Shown: positions 25,542 through 33,130 of the stretch, piece by piece
Layout: each line of letters opens with the position of its first letter
How positions within the stretch are numbered: position 1 is the stretch's first letter
Assembly (NCBI RefSeq): GCF_003260125.1
Contig: NZ_QHKO01000001.1
Span: forward strand, 700,914-764,913
DNA length: 64,000 nucleotides
Direction of reading: 5' to 3'
Source: Lujinxingia litoralis
GTDB lineage: Bacteria > Myxococcota_A > Bradymonadia > Bradymonadales > Bradymonadaceae
The notes under the pieces: model-generated
What the model was told of the DNA's origin: nothing
What the model saw: the letters and a program-made list of their open reading frames with translations, nothing else
Database searches by the model: none
Program-made: the position numbers and the translations under genes

Positions 25542-26177
25542 ATGACACTCGTGTTGCTCATTATGACGACCGTGATCGCGACCATCGCCCTGGCGCTGCT
25601 GGGTGCCTACCATCGTCGCGAACTTCGAAGACTGCGCCAGGCCCATCGTCAGGAGGTCCGAGCTGCCGACGACGAGCACACGCGAAGGCTCCAACGCCTG
25701 GGCCGAGAGCACGACGATGCCCTCCAGTACGCGCACCATCCGGTGGTGCGCGACATCCTGCCTGCGCTGGACGCCCTGGATGAGGGGCTTCGCCACAGCG
25801 CCCCCCACCAGGACCCGGCACTTCGGAACGGGCTGGAGCTTGCCCACCGCGCGCTCCTGCAAGCCCTGGAGCGCCACGGGGTCGAGCGCGTGGCCCCTGG
25901 CCCCGGCGATGGTTTTGATCCTCAATGGCATCAGGCCGTCGCGCGCGTCGAAACCAACCAGGTGGCCTCGGGAAGCGTCAACGAATGCCTGCGTGCGGGC
26001 TACCGTGACGGCCCCCGTCAGCTCCGTGCCGCGATGGTCGAGGTCGCCTGCGAACCCCACACCTTCCCCCAGCCCCCTCAGGACGTGGCATCCCCCGACG
26101 CCTCTCCCTCGCCGGAGGAGCCCTCCTCCGCGCCGGCGTTTCGCCCGGCAGACGACTCCTCCGACGCCTCTTCCTGA
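25542..26177 (+). CDS. Membrane-anchored GrpE-like protein
   Basis: A 211-residue protein with an N-terminal transmembrane helix (residues 2-24, MTLVLLIMTTVIAT...), then a charged coiled coil rich in Arg/Glu (about 25-65). The core that follows resembles GrpE: VVRDILPALDALDEGLRHS, then LLQALERHGVERVAPGPGDG, FDPQWHQAVARVETN and NECLRAGYRDGPRQLRAAMVEVA. These match the GrpE motifs FDPxxHEA and GYxxxxRLLRPAxV. The C-terminal 30 residues are Pro/Ser/Asp-rich. ATG 25542 has AGGA 8 nt upstream. Its 3' end overlaps the opposing gene by 100 nt. It may tether a DnaK-type chaperone at the membrane; this is inferred from domain content. Confidence 0.8.
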   Translation: MTLVLLIMTTVIATIALALLGAYHRRELRRLRQAHRQEVRAADDEHTRRLQRLGREHDDALQYAHHPVVRDILPALDALDEGLRHSAPHQDPALRNGLELAHRALLQALERHGVERVAPGPGDGFDPQWHQAVARVETNQVASGSVNECLRAGYRDGPRQLRAAMVEVACEPHTFPQPPQDVASPDASPSPEEPSSAPAFRPADDSSDASS

Positions 26178-26893
26178 GCCTCCATCGCCTGGTCCCGGGT
26201 CGACTCACGCCCGAAGATATTCAGCGTGACCTGTTCGTACTGGGTGGAGCGAGCCTGCGTCAGAGGCCCCACCTCAATGGAAGCGTTGTACAGGCGCACG
26301 GCCACTCGCAGTGCATCACGCAGCAAACGCTCCAGCGCGGCGGCATCCACCGAATCTTCGGACACCATAAAGAGCGAACGCTTGCCCACGCGCAGCGAAC
26401 TGACCCGGCCGGCCAGGGTGACCATCAGCTCGCGCAGCGTCGCGTCCAGGAGACGCCCGAGCTCACTGCTGGCCGACTCCGCCACCATGGTCGAGAAGCA
26501 GGCATCAAAGCTCTCATCCCCTGTGCTCACCGTCACCAGCCCTCGCCCGGGCAACGCACGCCCATTGGCCGTGCGACGACGCACCTTCAGCGCCTGCCTC
26601 AGCACCTTCGGAAAGCGCACCGATATACGGCAGGCTTCAGGACCCGCCTGGTCCCACACCTCCCCACGCACCCGAAAGCCGTTGAGTTCGCCACGCATCC
26701 CGATGACATGCGCCTGAAAGAGCGAGGTCTCCCAGTGCTCGCCGATGCCCAGGCGTTGATTCATCGTGCTTAACTCGCTGAGCAGTTCGGCCCGGGCTTC
26801 GCCAGCGCGCCGCATGCGTGCCAGACGCCATCCAAACCAGCCCACTACTCCGATCAGCACCACCAGCGCTCCCAGCGCGAGCCATATCCACAT
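26078..26893 (-). CDS. Single-pass membrane protein, hypothetical
   Basis: A 271-residue protein with an N-terminal membrane helix (about residues 2-24) followed by a cytoplasmic or periplasmic domain. Segments such as GELNGFRVRGEVWDQAGPEA and VMVSEDSVDAAALERLL-like strands suggest a compact alpha/beta fold that I do not recognise. The last 30 residues are Glu/Ser/Gly-rich and likely disordered. ATG 26893 has GGAGG 7 nt upstream. The end runs 100 nt into the opposite-strand GrpE-like gene, so both tails come from the same DNA. The middle of the protein has normal composition, which supports a real gene. Confidence 0.7.
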   Translation of the reverse strand: MWIWLALGALVVLIGVVGWFGWRLARMRRAGEARAELLSELSTMNQRLGIGEHWETSLFQAHVIGMRGELNGFRVRGEVWDQAGPEACRISVRFPKVLRQALKVRRRTANGRALPGRGLVTVSTGDESFDACFSTMVAESASSELGRLLDATLRELMVTLAGRVSSLRVGKRSLFMVSEDSVDAAALERLLRDALRVAVRLYNASIEVGPLTQARSTQYEQVTLNIFGRESTRDQAMEAQEEASEESSAGRNAGAEEGSSGEGEASGDATS

Positions 26894-27002
26894 CACTCAT
26901 CCTCCCTTGGTCGATCGGCGGTCGCCACGCTCAGCCCGGCTAAGGTACACTGCCACCGATCATAACAACAGCGCGGCTCCACCTCCCTAAAGCGGATGCA
27001 TC

Positions 27003-28772
27003 ATGCGTGTCTCTCTCCGGTTGCTCTCCCTGGCGCTCTTCTCCCTGATGCTGGCGGCCTGCGTCTCGGACCTGGATGACGGGTCCACGATCCGGTTTCG
27101 CTTCGCCGCGCCCGAGGCCGGTTCCGCCTCGCCCGATCTCGACGACGGCCAGACCCTCCCGGGCCCCGTGGAGAGTCGCGAGGCTCGCCTGGTGATCTTT
27201 GATGCCGTGCTCAGCCAGAACTCCCAGGTGCCCCCGAAGGTCGAACTGGCCCGCGTGGTCAATACGCCGCTCTTTGCCGACGCTGATGACCACGACCTGG
27301 ACTCCCACTGGATCACGCGCGCCCGGGTCGAAGATGCGCACGGCGAGACCCTGTGGCGCCAGCGGGTCAACAGCCTCTTTCAGCTCCTGGAGTTTCTCAA
27401 CCTCCTGCTGGAGCAGCAGGCCGCGGTGAACCTGAGCGCCAACCAGGTTTATGCGCTGGTTCGCCAGCAGTACCGGCCGCTCACCCAGTTTGCGGTCCGA
27501 GTCCCCGTGGGCCTGGAGGGCGGACGCGACTATGTGTTGGAGCTCGCTCAACCCGACGGCTCCTGGGTGGAGCTGGGCCGCTTCGACATCGACACCTTAC
27601 TTTCCCAGGCCGAACCCAACTCGGTGCAGGGGCAGGTCGACACGCTGGTGGAACATGGCCCGGCCGACGATAGCCTCGACATTGTGATCCTGGGCGACGG
27701 CTACACCGCCGCGGAGCGCGCCGAGTTTGAGGGTGACGCTCAGGCGGTGGCCGAACGCATCCTGGCCACCTCTCCCTTCCGAGAGCACCGTGACCTCTTC
27801 AACATTCACCTGGTCTGGACTCCGAGCGGCGAATCCGGCGCCGGCTACGATTGCCTGAGAAACGCTTCGGGGTGCGAGCAACGCATGCGCGACACCATCT
27901 TTGAGACCACCTTTGTGATCCCCGCGGTCGCCGATCTCTTCAACCTCGACATCGGTGAGGTCTCCGACCGCATCGCGCTCCCGCTGCAGGTGGGACGCAT
28001 GTATGAGGCCGCCGCCCTGGCGCAGTACGACGAGGTGGTACTTCTTTCCAACACCCGAAAGTTCTCCGGGTTTGCCGGCGTGTATGCCGCTCTGGTCACC
28101 ACCTACGATGCTCGCCAGAGTTTCCCGGACACCGTCGTCCACGAGCTCGGGCATACCCTGGGCATGCTCGGCGACGAGTACATGCAGCCGGGCGATCCCT
28201 GCTTCTTCAACGAACCCCACATCCCGCTGCCCGTGAACATCGATGAATTGAATCCCGAGGAGGCGCTGAGCTGGGAGCACTGGCTCTCCGAGGACACCCC
28301 GCTCCCCACCCCGCCCAATGCCAGCTTCACCTATCCGGTGGGCGCCTATGAAAGAACCTACAACTGCGAGTTTCTCGTGCGCCCCAGCTACACCTGCATG
28401 ATGAACGACAGCGGAGAAACCTTCTGTCCGGTCTGCGCCGAGCAGATGGTGCGCCGCTTCTATTCGGCCGTCGATCCCATCCCGAACCATCCCCTGGAGG
28501 TTGAGCGCATCTCATCGGGAGAGCTTGAGCTTCGCCTGCCCCGTCGCGACGCCCGGGGGCGTTACGCGATCACCTGGCACCTGGGAGACGTCCTCATCGG
28601 CCAGGGGCCACGAGTACGCCTGGGCGGGCGCAGCTTTGAGGAACTCGACCAATCCGAGGGCTGGGTCGAGATGCGCGCCAACGTTACCAACACCACTGAC
28701 TTTCTAGCCGCCCCGCACCCTGCGACCCACCAGGTATTCAGTCTATGGGTAGCACGGGAAGATGCACCCTGA
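27003..28772 (+). CDS. M64-family metallopeptidase lipoprotein (IgA peptidase-like)
   Basis: A 589-residue exported lipoprotein. The lipobox is LMLAAC at about residues 15-20. A beta-rich N-terminal region (to about 220) precedes the peptidase domain, which begins around LDIVILGDGYTAAERAEF. VVHELGHTLGMLGDEY near residue 380 is the M64 zinc motif HExGHxxGxLxDEY. Cysteine-rich segments (NCEFLVRPSYTCMM and CPVCAEQM) follow, then a C-terminal beta domain. Most likely it is anchored in the outer membrane and digests extracellular or periplasmic protein. Its last 35 nt overlap the 3' end of the opposing sensor kinase. Confidence 0.88.
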   Translation: MRVSLRLLSLALFSLMLAACVSDLDDGSTIRFRFAAPEAGSASPDLDDGQTLPGPVESREARLVIFDAVLSQNSQVPPKVELARVVNTPLFADADDHDLDSHWITRARVEDAHGETLWRQRVNSLFQLLEFLNLLLEQQAAVNLSANQVYALVRQQYRPLTQFAVRVPVGLEGGRDYVLELAQPDGSWVELGRFDIDTLLSQAEPNSVQGQVDTLVEHGPADDSLDIVILGDGYTAAERAEFEGDAQAVAERILATSPFREHRDLFNIHLVWTPSGESGAGYDCLRNASGCEQRMRDTIFETTFVIPAVADLFNLDIGEVSDRIALPLQVGRMYEAAALAQYDEVVLLSNTRKFSGFAGVYAALVTTYDARQSFPDTVVHELGHTLGMLGDEYMQPGDPCFFNEPHIPLPVNIDELNPEEALSWEHWLSEDTPLPTPPNASFTYPVGAYERTYNCEFLVRPSYTCMMNDSGETFCPVCAEQMVRRFYSAVDPIPNHPLEVERISSGELELRLPRRDARGRYAITWHLGDVLIGQGPRVRLGGRSFEELDQSEGWVEMRANVTNTTDFLAAPHPATHQVFSLWVAREDAP

Positions 28773-30156
28773 AGTGTGTCCCCTGCCCCGGCTCGGAATC
28801 CACCCGGACCGAGCCGCCATGTTGCTCCACAATGCGCCCCACCAGCGAGAGCCCCAGCCCGGAGCCACTGCCGTCGGTCGACGTTGTAAAGAATGGCTCA
28901 AAGATCCGCTCCAACTCCGACTCCGAGATGCCACAGGCGTTGTCGATGACGTCCACCACCACCTCACCACCGACGAGCCGGGTACGAAGTTCAATCCGCC
29001 CGCCGGGCCCCTCCATCGCCCGAGCGGCGTTGGTGATGAGGTTCACAAAGATCTGCTGCAGGCCCCCCACATGCCCGAGCACCCGGACTGCGTCGTCGGT
29101 AAAGCCCATCACCGTCTCCACCTGATACGTCTCCAGGAGAACATCGCAGAGCCGTACGGCTGAGCGCAGGCAGTGATGCAGGTCCACCTCCTCCAGCGAG
29201 ATGCCCTCGGCACCGGCCAGATTGAGCAGATCGCGCACAAAGCGATCGATACGCTCGACGCCCTCAATGATATGTTGCAGCCGCTCCCCGTCGCGCGGGT
29301 CAAAGAGCTGCCCCCGGTACTTACGCAGAAGGTAGTCGGCGTAGTTAAGGATGCTCGTCAGCGGGTTCTTCAATTCGTGGGCGACCCCGGCGGCGAGTTG
29401 CCCCAGGCTCATCAGCTCTTCGGCACGAGCAAAACGCCGCTTGAGTTCATCGATCGAAGACTGGCCGGGCTGAACCACCACCACCAGTCCGCGCATCGGA
29501 CGCGCATCACTGCCATCGACCGACGCGATCGGACGGATGCGCACCTGCACCTGCTCGCCACCTACCGGCATCTCCGAGCTCGCCAGGCGAGTGGAGACCG
29601 GCTCCGGCGTGCCCCCGGCAAGCGCCCGGGACGCCGCCACGCGCAGGCGCGGGCGATCATCGGCGCTGAACACATCCAGGAGGTCGCAACTCGGGTCTTC
29701 GCCCGGCGCCAACCCCAGAACGCGGCTGAGCGCCGCGTTGGCCAGACGCACCTGACGCCGCCCGTCGCAGACCGCGACCAACGCGTCGATCTGATCGAGG
29801 ATCGGTCCCAGGCGCTCATCGGCTTCCGGTTCAAAGAGGACCCGGTAATTCCCATCGCCCATCGGTGCCAGGCTCACCGACACCGCGTCGCGCTCGCACC
29901 CGCTCAGGGTCACGCCCCCCAAAAAGTACTCTTCGCAACCATCGGCCCCGGCGGGCTGAAAGCGCATCTGTGAAAAGGTCTCCCGCTGCGTCAAATTCAG
30001 GCGTGGCAGCTCCGCGTTGCGCGCCACCCCGAGAAACGCTCGCGCCAGCCGATTGATGTAAATCAGCTGCCCGCTCCCCTCACAGACCGCCACCGGCTCC
30101 CGCAGCTCATCGAGCACCCGGGCTAAATCGATCGTCGCCGTCACGCTCTCACTCAT
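28738..30156 (-). CDS. PAS-domain sensor histidine kinase (NtrB-like)
   Basis: A 472-residue soluble histidine kinase. Two PAS-like domains (about residues 10-115 and 120-230) precede DHp and ATPase domains. The H box is AAGVAHELKNPLTSIL near residue 255. The N box is IFVNLITNAARAM, G1 is VIDNACGIS, the F box is IFEPFFTT and G2 is GSGLGLSLVG. No transmembrane segment is evident, so the signal is cytoplasmic. ATG 30156 overlaps the upstream stop (ATGA), coupling it to the ATPase-less sensor protein. No response regulator is adjacent. The end overlaps the M64 gene by 35 nt. Confidence 0.93.
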   Translation of the reverse strand: MSESVTATIDLARVLDELREPVAVCEGSGQLIYINRLARAFLGVARNAELPRLNLTQRETFSQMRFQPAGADGCEEYFLGGVTLSGCERDAVSVSLAPMGDGNYRVLFEPEADERLGPILDQIDALVAVCDGRRQVRLANAALSRVLGLAPGEDPSCDLLDVFSADDRPRLRVAASRALAGGTPEPVSTRLASSEMPVGGEQVQVRIRPIASVDGSDARPMRGLVVVVQPGQSSIDELKRRFARAEELMSLGQLAAGVAHELKNPLTSILNYADYLLRKYRGQLFDPRDGERLQHIIEGVERIDRFVRDLLNLAGAEGISLEEVDLHHCLRSAVRLCDVLLETYQVETVMGFTDDAVRVLGHVGGLQQIFVNLITNAARAMEGPGGRIELRTRLVGGEVVVDVIDNACGISESELERIFEPFFTTSTDGSGSGLGLSLVGRIVEQHGGSVRVDSEPGQGTHFRVHLPVLPID

Positions 30157-31310
30157 GCGCCCTCTCCTGTTTCGGGCCCCGGGCTCAAGCGCGGACGCGT
30201 TGCTGAGCCGGACTCCGGGCTTACCGCTTCATCCAGATCCACAATCATCTCCCCACCGGCATAGGCTTTGGTCTTATAATTCGTAATCCGCCCAATTTTT
30301 CGCACGACATCGCTGATGCGGCGGGCGTCCTGGTGAATGGTCTCCAGGGCGCGCGCGGTCCTGTCATCGGCGTGTGCATGGCGTTGCAAAAACTCGGTGT
30401 ACCCCATCAGGCTTGTCAGCGGCTGGTTAAGCTCGTGAGCCGCGGCTCCGGCGAGTTCGGCAATCACCGCCTGGCGGCGAGTACGCTCCAAGGTTTCAAA
30501 GGCCTGCTGGAGGCGTTCTTCCATCTCCAGGCGCTGGCGAAGATCGGTAAAAATCCCCACCGTCGCCACCTCCCGACGCCCCTCGGTGACCAATGCCGCC
30601 GAGATCTCCACGGGGATAGCCTCGCCATCGCGGCTGATCACCTGCTCACGCACCGATTCCATGCGCCCTCGCCCACCGTAGCGAGGGCTACGTAGCATGC
30701 GCATAATGCGCTCTGCCCCCTGAGGTGGATAAAGCTGGCGCACGTTCAGCCGCATCGCGTCCTGCTCGCTCCAACCCAACACCCGCTGGGCGGCCCGATT
30801 AAAAAGCACGACCTCACCGCTGCGGTGAGCGGCCACGATGGCATGGGGGCTGGCGTGAATGATGCGTTCCAAAAACTCAAAGGAGCGAGCCCCCTGCAAG
30901 CTACCGACCTCCTTGTGCGGCAGCTGGCTCAGCCGCCAGCGCACTCGCCGAACCATCTCCTGGGCCAGACGCTCCCGAGGCAGGGCATCGGTGGCGCCCA
31001 ATGCCATCACGCGATCCAGAAGAGCCTCATCGGCGTCTGCCTCATAGACCACGATCACCGGAATCAACGCCGTCCCGCGATGCTGCCGCGCGAGCACCAG
31101 CAACTCATCTGTGGGAATCACGCCCCCTTCCAGTCCCAGCACCACCAGGTCCGGAGCCGCGCGGCGCGCGTGCAACACGGCCTTTCGCGCATCGGCGTAG
31201 GTACGCACCGTGATCGGTAGTCCGTGGAGCAGCCCGACGATCTCCTGGAGCATCGGAGCCCGGGGCTCCACCACCCAGACCGTATGAACGTTACCAGGCT
31301 GATGCGTCAT
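30153..31310 (-). CDS. Pseudo-receiver/PAS/DHp protein lacking an ATPase domain
   Basis: A 385-residue protein in three parts. Residues 8-125 look like a receiver (VWVVEPRAPMLQEI, RAAPDLVVLGLEGG), but Gly replaces the phospho-acceptor Asp, and the acidic pair is also absent. Residues about 145-255 are a PAS domain (IIHASPHAIVAAHRSGEVVLFN, VLGWSEQD). Next is a DHp domain with a good H box, AAAHELNQPLTSLMGYTEF, near residue 290. The protein ends about 85 residues later with no N, G1 or G2 boxes, so it cannot phosphorylate itself. It is coupled (ATGA) to a full kinase. The DHp histidine may be a phosphate relay or a partner for heterodimers. Confidence 0.85.
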   Translation of the reverse strand: MTHQPGNVHTVWVVEPRAPMLQEIVGLLHGLPITVRTYADARKAVLHARRAAPDLVVLGLEGGVIPTDELLVLARQHRGTALIPVIVVYEADADEALLDRVMALGATDALPRERLAQEMVRRVRWRLSQLPHKEVGSLQGARSFEFLERIIHASPHAIVAAHRSGEVVLFNRAAQRVLGWSEQDAMRLNVRQLYPPQGAERIMRMLRSPRYGGRGRMESVREQVISRDGEAIPVEISAALVTEGRREVATVGIFTDLRQRLEMEERLQQAFETLERTRRQAVIAELAGAAAHELNQPLTSLMGYTEFLQRHAHADDRTARALETIHQDARRISDVVRKIGRITNYKTKAYAGGEMIVDLDEAVSPESGSATRPRLSPGPETGEGA

Positions 31311-31416
31311 ATATACCTGCCGAAAAGGTCTGCCGCGCCGCGCGCTTTGCCGCCATGGTCCCTCTCAACCTTGCAGTTTCGCGGCGCGCCCGCAAGTTCT
31401 CCGGCCTCGGCACCGA

Positions 31417-33066
31417 TCAGACGCTGAGTGTCTCCAGGATGGTCTCAGCCACTCGCAGTCCATCGATGGCTGCGCTGACAATCCCACCGCCGTACCCGCT
31501 GCCTTCACCACAGGGGTAAAGCCGCGCCACCGAGCTGGATTGATAGGTGACCGGATCGCGATCAATCTGCACCGGCGCGCTGGTCCGGGTCTCCACGCCA
31601 ATCAGCAACGCGTCCTCGTTCACAAAGCCACGCATCCGTCGCTCAAAACCATCGAGCGCCACACGCAACGACTCGATCACAAAGTCCGGATAGCACCCCG
31701 CCAGATCCGCAGCGGCAATACCGGTTTTGTAGGTCGTCTTACGCACCGTCGTGCTGGCCTGCCCGGCCTTAAAATCACTCACACGCTGCGCCGGAGCCAC
31801 AAACCCGCCTCCGCCAAGCTGATAGGCTCGCCGCTCGGCCTCATGCTGGAAGGCCATCCCGGCCAGAAGCCCGTCGTAGTCATCGAGCTCGGGCACCGGC
31901 CCAAACGCGCCGAAATCTTCCGGACGCACGCTGACCACCAGCGCCGAGTTCGCCCAGTGCCCCTTACGGCTAGCATGACTCATGCCATTGACGCAGATCC
32001 CGTCGGGCAACGTGTGCGAAGGCACCACCTGACCGCCCGGGCACATGCAGAAGCTGTAGATCCCACGACGCTGCTCTCCCTTCCCCAGGTTTTCAGCCAG
32101 ACGGTAATCGGCCGCGGGCAGATCGGGATGATCGGCGTATTTTCCATACTGAATCTGATTGATCAGCTCCTGACGATGCTCCACCCGAAAACCCACCGCA
32201 AAGGGCTTGGGCGCCATGGAAACCTTCTGCTCGGCCAGATGACGGTACATCTCGCGCGCCGAGTGCCCCACTGCCAGCACCACCCGATCGGCCTCTATCC
32301 GCTCGCCATCGCGCAGCACCACCCCCTTGACCACCCGCTCACCGCCTTCGTCCCGGACGATAAGCTCGCGCACGAAGGCTCCAAAGCGCACCTGGCAGCC
32401 CTCCTCAAGAAGATGCGCGCGGAAGGACTTGCACAGCGCCACCAGACGGTCGGTGCCCAGGTGCGGCTTACCCTTGATCAGGATCTCCTCGGGACCACCG
32501 AGTGCCACGATCGTCTCCAGCACATGCCGCACCCGCACGTCATTGACCCGGGTATAGAGTTTGCCGTCCGACCAGGTTCCGGCGCCCCCTTCCCCAAAGC
32601 AGATATTGCTGTCTTCTTTGAGTTCCCCGCGGTGCATCAACTTGGAGACATCGCGGCCGCGCACCTCCACGGGCTGCCCCCGATCGAGCAGAATCGTGTC
32701 CACGCCGCTGTCGGCCAGACGATGCGCGCAAAAGAGCCCGGCCGGACCGGCACCGATGACGATGACCCGCTCCTTTTTACGAGGCTGGAAACGCCGGGGC
32801 GCCAGACTCCCCGGGGCCGGCGCTTCTTTGATCCCCGCCGGCAATCGCTTCAGCGCCTTCCCTTCGGCCAGCGCCACCTCCACGTTGTAGACGTAACGGG
32901 GACGCCCCCGGGCATCGAGGCTCTGCTTGAGAACTTCCACCTCGGCGATGGCCTCCGGAGATACCCCCAGCTTCTTGGCCGCCTGCGCAAGCAACTCGCT
33001 GCCGTCAGCCTGAAAGTCCACGCGCAGGTCGCCCACATGCAGGCGCTTAAACTTCGACTCGTTCAT
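31417..33066 (-). CDS. FAD-dependent oxidoreductase-like protein (COG2509 type)
   Basis: A 549-residue flavoprotein. A small N-terminal domain (about 1-100) precedes the dinucleotide motif VIVIGAGPAGLFCAHRLADSG. FGEGGAGTWSDGKLYTR and YSFCMCPGGQVVP are the signatures of the uncharacterised FAD-dependent dehydrogenase group COG2509. SSSVARLYPCGEGSGYGGG near the C-terminus closes the FAD site. ATG 33066 is chosen because the conserved N-terminal domain starts there; the SD (AAGTGAAG) is weak. It lies 64 nt after the large kinase gene on the same strand. The substrate is unknown. Confidence 0.85.
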   Translation of the reverse strand: MNESKFKRLHVGDLRVDFQADGSELLAQAAKKLGVSPEAIAEVEVLKQSLDARGRPRYVYNVEVALAEGKALKRLPAGIKEAPAPGSLAPRRFQPRKKERVIVIGAGPAGLFCAHRLADSGVDTILLDRGQPVEVRGRDVSKLMHRGELKEDSNICFGEGGAGTWSDGKLYTRVNDVRVRHVLETIVALGGPEEILIKGKPHLGTDRLVALCKSFRAHLLEEGCQVRFGAFVRELIVRDEGGERVVKGVVLRDGERIEADRVVLAVGHSAREMYRHLAEQKVSMAPKPFAVGFRVEHRQELINQIQYGKYADHPDLPAADYRLAENLGKGEQRRGIYSFCMCPGGQVVPSHTLPDGICVNGMSHASRKGHWANSALVVSVRPEDFGAFGPVPELDDYDGLLAGMAFQHEAERRAYQLGGGGFVAPAQRVSDFKAGQASTTVRKTTYKTGIAAADLAGCYPDFVIESLRVALDGFERRMRGFVNEDALLIGVETRTSAPVQIDRDPVTYQSSSVARLYPCGEGSGYGGGIVSAAIDGLRVAETILETLSV

Positions 33067-33130
33067 CGTCTTCACTTCTACGTTGGATAGGTACGCGCTT
33101 CCCCAGCGCCTCAACCGCGGATCCGCGCGC

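Noticed and set aside
33116..33127. 12-bp palindrome CGCGGATCCGCG before the FAD-protein gene
   Set aside because: Short GC palindromes are frequent in this base composition; no repeat elsewhere in the window was noticed.
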